From assembly GCF_029051725.1 (NCBI RefSeq), contig NZ_JAACFU010000001.1, positions 682,001-746,000 on the forward strand: DNA of 64,000 bases. Direction: 5' to 3'. A model generated the notes under the pieces. That model was given only the letters and a program-made list of their open reading frames with translations. It was not told where the DNA came from and ran no database searches. How positions within the stretch are numbered: the first letter of the stretch is position 1; every line of letters starts with the position of its first letter. Shown piece after piece: positions 42,898 through 52,622 of this stretch. The DNA comes from Bradyrhizobium sp. CSS354 (GTDB lineage Bacteria; Pseudomonadota; Alphaproteobacteria; Rhizobiales; Xanthobacteraceae). The position numbers and the translations under genes were made by a program.

Positions 42898-44013
42898 TCA
42901 TCCGTCGAGCCCAAGTGTCTTGAGGCCTTCATCGAGCTGGCGCAACCGCGCTGCATCATTGGCAACCGCCTGGCGGGCATCGGTCGATGCCCCCACCGCC
43001 TTGTCGCGATCACCCATCACGAGATAGGCGCGCACCAGGCGCAGCCAACCCTCGACGTCGTCGCCGTTCTGCTTGAGGCGCGTGGCGAGCCGTTCGACCA
43101 TGCCGCGAACCATCGCGTTTCGATCGCCCTCTTTCATGTCCTTGGAAGCTGCGAGGGTCTCATCCGACAGCGCCGGCATCGTAGCGCCACCGCCGCCGAC
43201 CCGCGCGAGCGAAGTCTGCACCAGAGGGCGCCACGGCGCATCCGCCGGCGCTTTCGCCAGCAGCGCGCGCCAGATATTGGCGGCATCGTCCTTGCGGCCG
43301 TCCTGCTCGGCGGCGAGGCCGAGAAAATAATTCGCCTTGGGGTCGTCGGCGCTGAGCGCCTGCGCGCGCTCGAACTCGGCCTTGGCTTCCGCGGTCACGA
43401 CGCCGCCTGCGGCGGCCGACATCGCTTCGCCGAGATCGGACCGGCGCTCCGCGCTCTCGCCATTGTAGGCGAGCGAGTTGCGATAGGCGCGCACGGCGTC
43501 GTCGAAGCGACCAAGCCGTTCCAGCACGGGCGCGATCACGTTCCAGCCGCGGCCGTCGGTCGGATTCTTTTCCAGATGTTGCTCGACCTGCACGACCAGA
43601 TTCTCGAGCGACTGCGCCATGCCGGACCCGGATCCGCGCTCCCGCTGCGCCAGCGGAAAGTCCTGAAGTCTGGGCGAGCCGAGCGGCACATAGACACCGA
43701 TCGCAACCAGCGGCAGGCCGGCAAGCGCCAGCACGGCCGCCGCTCGGCGCCATTTGACGCTGGATTTCGGTGTCATTGCTTGCTCGCTGCCGGCCGCGGC
43801 GAGCAACCTGCGGCTGATCTCGACGCGCGCGGCCTCGGCTTCGGGCGCTGCGATCAGCCCTGCGGCAAGATCACGCTCGATCTCGGCGAGTTGGTCCTTG
43901 TAGACCGCGACCTCGCTGCCCTGATTTTGCGCGCGTCCGCTACGGCCGAGCGGCAAAAGCACGGCGAAGATCGCCGCGACCGTCATCAGCGCGAACACGA
44001 ACCATAGCGTCAT
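42898..44013 (-). CDS. cycH: Cytochrome c maturation protein CycH (CcmI)
   Basis: The 371-residue protein has two membrane helices (about 4-22 and 95-115) with a cytoplasmic leucine-zipper-like helix between them, and TPR-like helices in the periplasm that hold the apocytochrome. Typical segments include [15 protein letters not shown] and [18 protein letters not shown]. The ATG at 44013 follows GGAAG. It is the first gene of cycHJKL. Loss in rhizobia gives cells without c-type cytochromes and symbiotic defects (known for the family). Confidence 0.92.
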   Translation of the reverse strand: MTLWFVFALMTVAAIFAVLLPLGRSGRAQNQGSEVAVYKDQLAEIERDLAAGLIAAPEAEAARVEISRRLLAAAGSEQAMTPKSSVKWRRAAAVLALAGLPLVAIGVYVPLGSPRLQDFPLAQRERGSGSGMAQSLENLVVQVEQHLEKNPTDGRGWNVIAPVLERLGRFDDAVRAYRNSLAYNGESAERRSDLGEAMSAAAGGVVTAEAKAEFERAQALSADDPKANYFLGLAAEQDGRKDDAANIWRALLAKAPADAPWRPLVQTSLARVGGGGATMPALSDETLAASKDMKEGDRNAMVRGMVERLATRLKQNGDDVEGWLRLVRAYLVMGDRDKAVGASTDARQAVANDAARLRQLDEGLKTLGLDG

Positions 44014-44144
44014 CTGGCAAGCTTCCGGCGGCGCGCAAGCCGCGCCCACAGGTGGCTTTACACCACGGCCGGATGATGCGGCAATTGACAATTGTCAATT
44101 CGGCGCGACCGCGCACAGTCCCGAAGTGGTGAAAATCCAACGGC

Positions 44145-44414
44145 TTAGCCGATCTCGAAGTCCGCACTTTGAGCGGCGTCCTCGCCACGCCCGTTGAAGG
44201 CCTTCAGGAAGTATGTTCCCGGCTCGATTGCATCGGGCAATCTGATGCGCAACGCCCCGACGGGAACGGGCGATGCTACCCTGGTGACGGTCTCAGGAAA
44301 CTGCCGACCGCTTGCCTTCTCGACCAGCACCACCTTCGCGCCGACCATCAGCCTTTGATATTTGGCAACAACGACGCGATTCTCAATTTCGATGGAACTG
44401 ATAACGGATTTCAT
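44145..44414 (-). CDS. Hypothetical protein, beta-rich (89 aa)
   Basis: The product is predicted to be mostly beta strand (SSIEIENRVVVAKYQRLMVG, then AKVVLVEK and GALRIRLPDAIEPGTYFLKAF), like a small immunoglobulin-like or carboxypeptidase-regulatory fold. The ATG at 44414 is the likely start, although its ribosome site is weak; a longer frame reaches 44480. It has no signal peptide. It lies 131 bp upstream of cycH on the same strand. The function is unknown. Confidence 0.6.
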   Translation of the reverse strand: MKSVISSIEIENRVVVAKYQRLMVGAKVVLVEKASGRQFPETVTRVASPVPVGALRIRLPDAIEPGTYFLKAFNGRGEDAAQSADFEIG

Positions 44415-44514
44415 GCGCCCACAGATAGAAATATCAAGAATTTGCACGGCGACCGTAGGGCCAGCCACCGACACCGTCAACCTGAAATTGTGATCACAAA
44501 AATATGCGCCTGGA

Positions 44515-45915
44515 TCAGCTCACGCGCGACGATTTGCGCTCGCCCGTGGCCGCGTTCTCCGCGGCGCGGCTCATCAGCGAGGCATAATCATCGCCGAACA
44601 GCACCTGGCAGAAGCGGATCGCGGCCTGCACCTGCTGCTGCCGATAGGTGCGGACCTTGTGATCGGCGCCACGCAGCGACTGCACCAGCTGCTCGGTCGA
44701 ACGCTCGACATATTGCTGGAGGTCGGAATAGGTGCGCAGCGTCACCTCGTTAATCGCAAGCTCGCTCGCATAATTGCGACATGTCGCGACGAAATCGATC
44801 AGCGCCACGGCTTCCTCGACCTCGGTGCTGTCGATCCGCGCGCCCGGCGGAATGTCCTTCTCGGCGCGCTGGCGCAGGATGCGGCGGACGCGGCCGGGCA
44901 CACTGTCGATCTCGGATTGCAGCGCGTTGGAGATGTCGGCCCGGATCGAGGTCAACTGCTTGCCCCAGGCGGAATCGTTGCGCAGGTCGAGCTCGGTACG
45001 CAGGCCTCGGACGCCGTCGTGCAGCGTCTTGAGATTGCCGGCGACATTGTCGAAATGGCCGCGCTTGATGTCCATGCGCAGGATGGCGGCCACGCAGGAC
45101 AGATCATGCAGCGCCATCGTGACGGCGACGCCATAGGGCGTTGCCGCGACACGGATCTCGTCGTCGGACGCGGCAATCTTGATGGCGAGGCGGATGATCT
45201 GCCATGGCGCGGTCATCCGCTGCATGACGATGGAGAGCGCGAAGGGCAGCATCTGCGGCGTCTGGAGGACGGGAATGTTGAGCGCGGCAGTCACCGAGGC
45301 GATCTGGGCATCGCTGAAGGCGCGCAAAGAGCGCGGCAGCTTCTCGTTCAAGGTGGCGATGGCGTCGCGGACCGCGAGCACCGCCCCGGTCGAATAGAGA
45401 TCCTCGATCACGTTGGGCGGACCGACGCGGGCGAGCGCACGCGATTTGTCACCCCCGCCCGGCCCCGTCAGCTCGAAGATGGCATCCGCGGCGACCGCCT
45501 GGAGCTTCGAGGCCAGCGCTTCGACCTGCCCTGCACTGTCGGCCGGCATGCGCGCTAGCGCCGCCTCGAATTCGCTCAGCTTGGCCGAAGCACCGTCGCG
45601 GCCGAGCCATTGCCAGATCGGAGCCAGCGAAGAGCGGCGGATCTGCCCGGCCCGGATCGGGGCGCCCGCTTCGACCAGGAATGGTTCCAGCACCTGGAAC
45701 AGTAGCCGCGACAGATCGTCCGTACGCGGCGGTGGGGCCGCGTCGGCTTCCGTCTTGCGGACGATCTTGCGCAGCTGGTCGAGCACGAGGGTTGCCACGG
45801 CCGTGTCCTGGCCGCGCTCGAGCGCACGCTCGAACTCCCGCATCAGCAGTGCCTGCGCCTGCGGCGGGAGCTGCGCGAGATATTCCCTCAGCCGCTCGAT
45901 CGATGTCTGGCTCAT
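44515..45915 (-). CDS. Conserved hypothetical protein (466 aa)
   Basis: This soluble protein is largely helical, without a signal peptide or membrane segment. The N-terminus (IERLREYLAQLPPQAQALLM) looks like a docking helix. I cannot assign a known domain. The gene stands alone between feuQ and the cycH region. The ATG at 45915 was chosen as the first in frame. It resembles large rhizobial proteins of unknown role. The codon use is normal, so recent transfer is unlikely. Confidence 0.78.
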   Translation of the reverse strand: MSQTSIERLREYLAQLPPQAQALLMREFERALERGQDTAVATLVLDQLRKIVRKTEADAAPPPRTDDLSRLLFQVLEPFLVEAGAPIRAGQIRRSSLAPIWQWLGRDGASAKLSEFEAALARMPADSAGQVEALASKLQAVAADAIFELTGPGGGDKSRALARVGPPNVIEDLYSTGAVLAVRDAIATLNEKLPRSLRAFSDAQIASVTAALNIPVLQTPQMLPFALSIVMQRMTAPWQIIRLAIKIAASDDEIRVAATPYGVAVTMALHDLSCVAAILRMDIKRGHFDNVAGNLKTLHDGVRGLRTELDLRNDSAWGKQLTSIRADISNALQSEIDSVPGRVRRILRQRAEKDIPPGARIDSTEVEEAVALIDFVATCRNYASELAINEVTLRTYSDLQQYVERSTEQLVQSLRGADHKVRTYRQQQVQAAIRFCQVLFGDDYASLMSRAAENAATGERKSSRVS

Positions 45916-46074
45916 GCGCCCGGGTAATGAACGGTAAAATGGCGGACGTGGGATCCGTCCTGCCCGATCATAGGTGGGCCCACTTAAGAAGCCGTTTAGG
46001 AAGTCGCTCCGAATACCCCGGGTTTCGTCCGGATCGACGTGCCGCAGGCCAAATAGTCATGTCGGAACAAGGCA

Positions 46075-47496
46075 TTATATTCCGGGGAGGACCAGCTCCG
46101 CCCGCAGCCCCCCGCTCGGCGCGCGGCCAAGTGAGAGGCTGCCGCCGTAGAGCGCAGCGAGCTCGGTCACGATCGACAGCCCAAGCCCAGATCCCGGCTT
46201 GGACTCGTCGAGCCGCTGGCCGCGCCGTGAGACCTGCGCGCGCTCGGCCTCCGACAGACCGCGGCCGTCGTCGTCAACGACGATATGCAGCCGCGGAGCG
46301 GCGCTCGTCTGATGGGGCGCTTCCACTAGAACTTCGATGAAGACCCGCGAGGCCGCCCATTTGCAGGCGTTGTCGACGAGATTGCCGACCATCTCCTCCA
46401 GATCCTGCCGCTCGCCGCGAAATTTCGCCGACGGATCGGCCTCGGCCTCGACCACGATGCCGCGGCCGCGGTGGATCTTCTCCATGGTCCGCCGCAGTGC
46501 CTCGATGGCCGGTGCCACCTCCGTCACCGTCGCGACGACCGAGACCCGCGCCGCGATGCGCGCGCGCTCGAGATGATGGGCGACCTGGTCACGCATCACG
46601 TCGGCCTGCTCCATCACCTTTGCCGCGAATGGATCGGTGGCATGCGCGCCGGCCTCGTTCACGATGACCGAGAGCGGCGTCTTGATGGCGTGGGCGAGAT
46701 TGCCGACGTGGGTGCGTGCGCGCTCGACGATCTCGCGATTGGCGTCGATCAGCGCGTTGGTCTCGCGCGCCAGCGGCGCGATCTCGACCGGGAACTCGCC
46801 CTCGAGTCGCTCCGCGCGCCCGGACCGGATGTCGGCGATGGATTCGGAGATGCGCTTGAGCGGCGCGAGACCGAAGCGGACCTGGAACACGGTGGTCAGC
46901 AGCAGCACGATGCCGAGTGCGGTGAAGGTGCCGCCGAGGTAGTAATCGAAACTGCGCGTCTCGTCGAAAATCTCGGTGTCGTCGCCGGCGACACTGACGA
47001 GAAATTTGCCGTCCGCGCCGAGATCGACCGGCCGCTCCACCATCCGCAGGTTCTGTCCCTCGGGACCGTCGACATAAGCGATCCGGATGCCGGCGGCGGT
47101 GAGCTCGGTGCCCTGCTCTTCCAGCTTCGGCAGCTTCTTGTCCCAAAGCGAGCGCGAGGACCGCACCTCCGGCTTTTCGGTGTCGGTACGCGTGATCTGC
47201 CAGTACCAGCCGGACAACGGCAGCTCGAACAGAGGCTCGCCGAGCGACTGGAACTGGCGATCCGGCGGCTCGTCGGGGGTGGCGACCTCGGCGATCAGCG
47301 TGCGGAGATAGAGATTGAGCCGGCGGTCGAAGGCGCGCTCGGTGGCGTTCTTGTAGACCGACGACAGCACCACGCCGGTGATGGCCAGGATCACCACGAG
47401 CCACGCGGTCGCCGACAGGAACAGGCGGTTCGCGAGCGAGCTGGCGGGCATCGGAATGATCCCGGAGGCGCGGGGTGGCATGGCGTCGGAACTCAT
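46075..47496 (-). CDS. feuQ: Sensor histidine kinase FeuQ
   Basis: The 473-residue membrane kinase is of the PhoQ type. It has helices at about 25-45 and 190-210, a periplasmic sensor domain between them, HAMP, the phosphorylation helix with His269 in NLAHAIKTPLSVIVNEAG and a HATPase domain (NLVDNACKWA, DDDGRGLS, GSGLGLSIV). It lies 76 bp after feuP. In Sinorhizobium, FeuPQ controls cyclic glucan export and is needed for symbiosis. The assignment rests mostly on the regulator next to it. Confidence 0.85.
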   Translation of the reverse strand: MSSDAMPPRASGIIPMPASSLANRLFLSATAWLVVILAITGVVLSSVYKNATERAFDRRLNLYLRTLIAEVATPDEPPDRQFQSLGEPLFELPLSGWYWQITRTDTEKPEVRSSRSLWDKKLPKLEEQGTELTAAGIRIAYVDGPEGQNLRMVERPVDLGADGKFLVSVAGDDTEIFDETRSFDYYLGGTFTALGIVLLLTTVFQVRFGLAPLKRISESIADIRSGRAERLEGEFPVEIAPLARETNALIDANREIVERARTHVGNLAHAIKTPLSVIVNEAGAHATDPFAAKVMEQADVMRDQVAHHLERARIAARVSVVATVTEVAPAIEALRRTMEKIHRGRGIVVEAEADPSAKFRGERQDLEEMVGNLVDNACKWAASRVFIEVLVEAPHQTSAAPRLHIVVDDDGRGLSEAERAQVSRRGQRLDESKPGSGLGLSIVTELAALYGGSLSLGRAPSGGLRAELVLPGI

Positions 47497-47572
47497 GACC
47501 CGAACAAGGCCTCTGCCGCGCCGCCCGTCAAGCCAAGATACGTCCAGACAAGATAGTTCGAGACACCGCGCT

Positions 47573-48244
47573 TCAAGCGCCAGGGGCCGGCGGGGTCAGG
47601 AGATAGCCGAGGCCACGGACGGTCTGGATGATGTCGACGTCGAGCTTCTTGCGGATGCGGCCGACGAAGACCTCGATGGTGTTGGAGTCGCGATCGAAGT
47701 CCTGGTCGTAGAGATGCTCGACCAGCTCGGTGCGGGACACGACGCGGCCCGAATGGTGCATCAGGTAGGCCAGAAGCCGATATTCGTGCGAGGTCATCTT
47801 GATGGGATTGCCTGATACGCTGACCCGTCCGGTCCTGGTGTCCAGCGTGACGGGGCCGCAGCTCAGCTCGCTCTGGGCGTGGCCGGTGGAGCGGCGCAGC
47901 AGCGCGCGGATGCGCGCCAGCACCTCCTCCAGGTGGAACGGCTTTGCGACATAGTCGTCGGCGCCGGCATCGAAGCCCTGGACCTTGTCGCTCCAGCGGT
48001 CGCGCGCGGTGAGGATCAGCACCGGCATGGTGCGTCCGTTGCGCCGCCAGGCCTCCAGCACCGAGATGCCGTCCTTCTTCGGCAGGCCGATGTCGAGCAC
48101 CACGGCGTCGTAGGGCTCGTTGTCACCGAGATAATGCCCCTCCTCCCCGTCGAAGGCGCGATCGACGACATATCCGGCGTCGGTCAGGGCCTTCGTAAGC
48201 TGGCGATTGAGATCGGGGTCGTCCTCAACGACGAGCAGGCGCAC
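47573..48244 (-). CDS. feuP: Response regulator FeuP
   Basis: The 223-residue OmpR-family regulator has Asp51 in AVVLDIGLPKKDG and the characteristic FeuP receiver segment TARDRWSDKVQGFDAGADDY, followed by a winged-helix domain (MTSHEYRLLAYLMHHSGRV, NTIEVFVGRIRKKLD). The close match of the receiver part to rhizobial FeuP supports the name. It is the first gene of the feuPQ unit. Confidence 0.88.
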   Translation of the reverse strand: MRLLVVEDDPDLNRQLTKALTDAGYVVDRAFDGEEGHYLGDNEPYDAVVLDIGLPKKDGISVLEAWRRNGRTMPVLILTARDRWSDKVQGFDAGADDYVAKPFHLEEVLARIRALLRRSTGHAQSELSCGPVTLDTRTGRVSVSGNPIKMTSHEYRLLAYLMHHSGRVVSRTELVEHLYDQDFDRDSNTIEVFVGRIRKKLDVDIIQTVRGLGYLLTPPAPGA

Positions 48245-48474
48245 GCTTCTCTCCAGGATTAGGCCGCATGAACACCCGCACAGATGAGCAATTCCGGCGT
48301 GAACTGAATATGAACACGGGGAACCGGCCGCGTTACTTTTTGGTCATATCCGACCTGTTCGCGGTCAACGCACTGCGCCCGCCAGGCCATCGGACGAACC
48401 GGCGGCATGGCGGGCGCAATGTGCCGCGTTGCGCGGCGAGTCGGAAGGTGCGAACCGTCCGGTCGATCTGCCGA

Positions 48475-48630
48475 TCAGGTCCGGAAGAACACGAACCAGA
48501 TGACGGCGAGGATCAGGATCGCGAGCCCGGTGGATATGGCGAGCAGCGCCGCCACCGACGGCCCGGGCTCGCCCTGGCGCGCCTCGGTTGGAGTTTCCAC
48601 GATCTGACGTTGGTCTCGCGTGGTTGCCAT
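48475..48630 (-). CDS. Small single-pass membrane protein (51 aa)
   Basis: The translation has a polar N-terminus (MATTRDQRQIVETPTEARQG) and a C-terminal membrane helix (LLAISTGLAILILAVIWFVF, ending FFRT). Its ribosome site (GAGG 6 bases before the ATG) is good. It is tail-anchored in layout. It lies upstream of feuP on the same strand, about 230 bp away. The function is unknown. Confidence 0.65.
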   Translation of the reverse strand: MATTRDQRQIVETPTEARQGEPGPSVAALLAISTGLAILILAVIWFVFFRT

Positions 48631-48864
48631 GGTGACCTCAATTTCTGGGCGTCGCGTCTGATGGCCGCGACTCCTCGCGGCGGAATGTCCCGTGGCAACG
48701 CATGATGGGATATGATGTTCCGGCCTTTGCGGCCGGATCAGGCTGCAACCGCTCGCCGGGCGGCCGGTTAACGCAGTTGCAAGATTCAGCGAACCGCCTT
48801 GCTATGATTCGTTGTTCCCCGATGGTATCTTCGTGTTCTGTCCCCGTTGCGTTTGGAGTAGCCC

Positions 48865-49848
48865 ATGGCCCCCCGCGCCAATTGGAAGGGTTTTCTGCGT
48901 TTGTCGCTCGTGACCTGCCCGGTCGCGCTCTATCCGGCCACTTCGGATACCGAGAAGGTCTCGTTCAACCAGATCAACCGCAAGACCGGGCACCGGATCA
49001 AGTACCTCAAGGTCGACGCCGAGACCGGTGACGAGGTGACCTCGGAGGACATCGTCAAGGGCTACAAGGTCGACACGGACACCTACATCGAGGTCACCAA
49101 GGACGAGCTCGACGACATCGCGCTGGAGTCCACCCACACGATCGAGATCGACGAGTTCGTACCGAAGACCGACATCGACAGTCGCTATCTGATCCGCCCC
49201 TATTATCTCGTGCCCGATGGCAAGGTCGGCCACGACGCCTTTGCGGTGATCCGCGAGACGATCCGGAGCATGGACAAGGTCGCGATCGGCCGCGTGGTGC
49301 TGACCAACCGCGAGCACATCATCGCGCTGGAGTCGCTCGGGAGCGGCCTGATGGGGACGCTGCTGCGCTACCCCTATGAGGTGCGCGGCGAGAAGGACTA
49401 TTTCGACGACATCCAGGACGTGAAGCTGACCAAGGACATGCTCGACCTTGCAAAGCACATCGTCGAGAAGAAGTCCGGCGCGTTCGAGCCCGAGCTGTTC
49501 GAGGACCATTACGAGACCGCGCTGATCGACCTCATCAACAAGAAGCGCAGCGGCGCGCCCATCACCGCGAAAGCCGCGCCCAAGACCGGCGGCAACGTCA
49601 TCAACCTCATGGACGCGCTGAAGAAGAGCATCGCGAACGAGAAGGACGCAGGTCCCGCGGCGAAGGTGGCCAGGGATGCGACCAAGGACACCGTCAAGGA
49701 CAAGAAACCGAAGAAGCGCGTCGAAGGCCAGCGCGAGATGCTGCTGCCGATCGCCGGCAAGGGCGGCAAGGACGCTGCTGCGAAAGCCGCTCCCAAAAAA
49801 GCCGACAAGCCGGTGCGCGCGCAGGCGCGGGCGAAGAAGGCCGGCTAG
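48865..49848 (+). CDS. ku: Non-homologous end-joining protein Ku
   Basis: The 327-residue protein has the bacterial Ku core (residues 1 to about 230; WKGFLRLSLVTCPVALYPAT at the start, and HKVDAETG-like and DEFVPKTDIDSRYLIRPYYL segments). It forms a ring that holds DNA ends for LigD. The C-terminal tail of about 90 residues is rich in Lys and Ala (KDKKPKKRVEGQ, AAAKAAPKKADK), which binds DNA in other Ku proteins. No ligD gene is in the window. Rhizobia often have several ku genes. Confidence 0.92.
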   Translation: MAPRANWKGFLRLSLVTCPVALYPATSDTEKVSFNQINRKTGHRIKYLKVDAETGDEVTSEDIVKGYKVDTDTYIEVTKDELDDIALESTHTIEIDEFVPKTDIDSRYLIRPYYLVPDGKVGHDAFAVIRETIRSMDKVAIGRVVLTNREHIIALESLGSGLMGTLLRYPYEVRGEKDYFDDIQDVKLTKDMLDLAKHIVEKKSGAFEPELFEDHYETALIDLINKKRSGAPITAKAAPKTGGNVINLMDALKKSIANEKDAGPAAKVARDATKDTVKDKKPKKRVEGQREMLLPIAGKGGKDAAAKAAPKKADKPVRAQARAKKAG

Positions 49849-49906
49849 CAGCATCGCACCAGCGGCCACGCCGTGATGCCTCCCCTCGCCGATCGGCCGA
49901 CCTGAC

Positions 49907-50143
49907 ATGCCCTGGTCGACCGCGTTCGACGAACCCATATCGTTACGTGGCGGGCGCAAGCTGCGGACGCTGCAAGAAGCTGCCGATCACATCATGCGAC
50001 TGCCCGAGGATACGCAGCATGCGAGCCACTGGCAGATCGCGATCGAAACCCTGATCAACGCAGCCGAGACCGGCGGCGGCTGGATGATGTTCGCCCGCAT
50101 CGCGGTGTTACGGGCGCTGAATGCGGACGGTCGGCGCAAGTGA
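49907..50143 (+). CDS. Small hypothetical protein (78 aa)
   Basis: The product is a compact helical protein (KLRTLQEAADHIMRLPEDTQ, then HWQIAIETLINAAETGGGWM and RIAVLRALNADG). It is soluble and lies 58 bp after ku. It resembles short conserved proteins common in Bradyrhizobium (from memory). No function can be assigned. Confidence 0.7.
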   Translation: MPWSTAFDEPISLRGGRKLRTLQEAADHIMRLPEDTQHASHWQIAIETLINAAETGGGWMMFARIAVLRALNADGRRK

Positions 50144-50688
50144 GCCCGGCGCCCCGCTCGAGAACAGGCTCAACAATCCGTTAAGCCAAGCCCGCGCTTT
50201 CAGCGTCTACCTGCGGCCGGCGGCGGCACGTAATCCTACGGAAGACAAAATTAACCGCCGGTACCCGCTCAGCGCAGCATGCTCGCCCCTGATTAGACTC
50301 GGGATTCATAGCCTCGTGCAGCAGCAGGACGCCAGAAAAAACTACATCGGCATCGTCAACGACGCGGCCGAGGAAGAAAGCCCCGCCGGCCGCTCCGCGC
50401 GGGCGCAGCCGTGGGCGATGAGCTATCTGGTCGGACGCCTGGCAGCAGTGCTGAAACGCTCCGGGAAGGCCGCGCCGGAACGCCAGATCTCGTCCTGAGA
50501 GGCGATGAAGACATCGCCAAATGCGTCCGAATTGGGTGACGAAACCTTAAGTCAATCGATGACACCATATCAAACGGCAGGTGAGGACCGTCCACCTGCG
50601 TTTTGACGCGCCCACGAAAATTAGTGAATCAATTTACCATTCCGAAAACGGCACCAGCCTAAGTTGGACGGATGAACAGGAGTTGACG
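50144..50688. other. Intergenic region with one doubtful small frame
   Basis: A plus-strand frame is open from 50121 to 50498. Its part from a GTG at 50314 (62 residues; QQQDARKNYIGIVNDAAEEE, then AMSYLVGRLAAVLKRSG) looks protein-like but has no clear ribosome site. The rest, AT-rich near 50610-50670, probably holds the promoter of the pilin gene. No repeat was seen. Confidence 0.35.
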
Positions 50689-50853
50689 ATGACTTTGCTC
50701 AAGTCATTTCTTGCCGATGAAAATGGTGCCACTGCCATCGAGTATTGTCTGATTGCCACCGGGATCGCGTTTGCGATCATCGCGGCCGTGAACAATACGG
50801 GCAGCGCACTCCTGAGCGGCAAATTCAACTCGATCAGCGCGGCGGTGAAGTAG
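50689..50853 (+). CDS. Flp-family type IVb pilin
   Basis: The 54-residue pilin precursor has a short leader (MTLLKSFLADENG) cut by a prepilin peptidase after Gly13, followed by ATAIEYCLIATGIAFAIIAA. The Glu five residues into the mature part (AIEY) is typical of Flp pilins. A strong AGGAG site precedes the ATG. No tad/cpa assembly genes are near, so it depends on a distant locus or is an extra pilin copy. Confidence 0.92.
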   Translation: MTLLKSFLADENGATAIEYCLIATGIAFAIIAAVNNTGSALLSGKFNSISAAVK

Positions 50854-51034
50854 CCGGCATAGGCAGGCCGCAATCTCGTCAGCACGAGTCCGCGTGCAAC
50901 GCGCCGGGTGACGGGCTCCTCTTTCCGATGCGGCGGCGACCCCTGTTTGATTCTCGCGAAGTTCGCACTATGGCGTTGTGTCGTGCGGCTGCGCCATCGT
51001 AGAGCGTAAGCTCAAACTGCAGCGGCCCGATGAC

Positions 51035-52597
51035 ATGATTCCTTGCGACAAGCCGACCTCGACAATCCGGGCTCGTCTTGGCTCGGACCGGTCGGTGGCG
51101 ATCACCGTTCTTGCCGTGCTGGCGGCCGTGTCGTTTCTTCCGGTGCTGCTGACGCCTATCCCCGCGATGGTCGACTATCCCAATCACCTCGCCCGGATGT
51201 ATATTCTGAGCGAGAACGGCACCCCCAACGCCAATCCGCATTACGAAGTGGCCTGGGCATTCTATCCCAACCTTGGAATGGATCTGCTGGTCCCGCAGAT
51301 GGCACGGCTGATCAGCGTCGAGAATGCCACACGGCTGTTTCTGCTCCTGAGCCAATTGCTGATCGTCGGGGGCGCGCTTTTGCTCGAATGGGCCCGGAAG
51401 GGACGGGTCCATCTCGCCGGCTTTGCGGCGCTCGCTTTCCTTTACTGTCTGCCGTTTAGCTGGGGCTTCGTGAATTTCGAGTTCGGACTGGGCCTCGCTC
51501 TCTGCGGCATCGCCATCTATCTGATGCTTGCGGAACGCCCATGGCCGCTGCGTTTCGTCGTCAACATGGTGTTCGTCGCTGCGCTGTTTGCGGCGCATTT
51601 CTTCTCCCTCGGCATCTACGGCGCGACGCTCGGGGTCTACGAGCTCTCGCGCATTCGCCATGGGCGAGTATCGTACGGTGTCGCCGCCGCGCGGCTCGGC
51701 GCGCTGGCCCTACCGGCGCTTGCCCTGTTTGGGATCATGCGCATGACCGCGGGATCGATCGGAAGCGAAGGAACGAGCTGGTTCCTCGGATTCAAGCCGA
51801 TCTGGCCGTTGCGCATCATGAACGGTTACAATTTGACGGTCGCGGCAGCGACCGGGCTGGCATTGATGATCTCGCTGTTCTTCGCCGCAAGACGCGGCGT
51901 CCTCAAGCTCGAGACAGCCGGGATCTGGCTCGCGATCGGCTTCGCGCTGCTCTACGTCGTCATTCCCTCGAAGCTGTTCGGAACCTCGTTCGTCGACCTG
52001 CGCGTGATTCCCGCTGCGGCTCTGATCCTGCCGGCCTTCTGCTCGCTGACGCTGCCCAGCCGGACATGGAGAATGGCAGCGCTCGCCGCGATCAGTGGCG
52101 TCATCCTGATCAATCTCGCCGTCGTGCTCGCGGTGTGGTTGCCTTACCGCACTGACTATGCGGCCATCGTCGAGTCGTTCCACAAGATCGATCGCGGCTC
52201 GCGCATCCTCGTCGCCAGCACGGACGACAATGGAGACCCGCCCTTCGCCGACCTCACCTCATATCCGATGTATTATGCGCCTACGCTCGCCGTGCACTAT
52301 GCCAACGCGTTCGTGCCCAATCTATTCACGGAAGCGGGCAAGCAGCCCGTGCGGGCCCGCGAGGACGTGCGCCATCTTGCCATTCCCTACGGGGGGCCGG
52401 TGCCGCTGGGCGTGCTTACCGCGATTGCGGCAAGCCGGCCGCCGGCTGACGTTCCGCCGTTCGTCCGCACCTGGCACCAGGATTACGACTATCTCTACGT
52501 CCTCGGGCCGCGGGTCGCAAACCCGCTGCCGGATCTGCTGGAAGCGCTGGACACTTCGGAGCGATTTATTCTCTACAAGATCCGCCGCAGGTTCTAG
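51035..52597 (+). CDS. Multi-pass membrane protein of unknown function
   Basis: The 520-residue protein has about 10-12 predicted helices (first near residues 20-40, VAITVLAVLAAVSFLPVLL) and a soluble C-terminal part of about 140 residues. The layout resembles GT-C glycosyltransferases, with the early loop TPIPAMVDYPNHLARMYILS. No family is certain. The ATG at 51035 was chosen; a GTG at 50978 would extend it by 19 residues, and neither has a strong ribosome site. It lies before a lipid-linked glycosyltransferase gene. Confidence 0.75.
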   Translation: MIPCDKPTSTIRARLGSDRSVAITVLAVLAAVSFLPVLLTPIPAMVDYPNHLARMYILSENGTPNANPHYEVAWAFYPNLGMDLLVPQMARLISVENATRLFLLLSQLLIVGGALLLEWARKGRVHLAGFAALAFLYCLPFSWGFVNFEFGLGLALCGIAIYLMLAERPWPLRFVVNMVFVAALFAAHFFSLGIYGATLGVYELSRIRHGRVSYGVAAARLGALALPALALFGIMRMTAGSIGSEGTSWFLGFKPIWPLRIMNGYNLTVAAATGLALMISLFFAARRGVLKLETAGIWLAIGFALLYVVIPSKLFGTSFVDLRVIPAAALILPAFCSLTLPSRTWRMAALAAISGVILINLAVVLAVWLPYRTDYAAIVESFHKIDRGSRILVASTDDNGDPPFADLTSYPMYYAPTLAVHYANAFVPNLFTEAGKQPVRAREDVRHLAIPYGGPVPLGVLTAIAASRPPADVPPFVRTWHQDYDYLYVLGPRVANPLPDLLEALDTSERFILYKIRRRF

Positions 52598-52622
52598 GCC
52601 GCAAGTCCTAGGCCGCAAGTCC
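52595..52622. repeat. 14-bp tandem duplication at a stop codon
   Basis: TAGGCCGCAAGTCC is repeated exactly, 52595-52608 and 52609-52622. The first TAG is the stop codon of the membrane protein gene. A third partial copy (TGGGCC) follows. It may be a recent slippage event. Confidence 0.7.
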
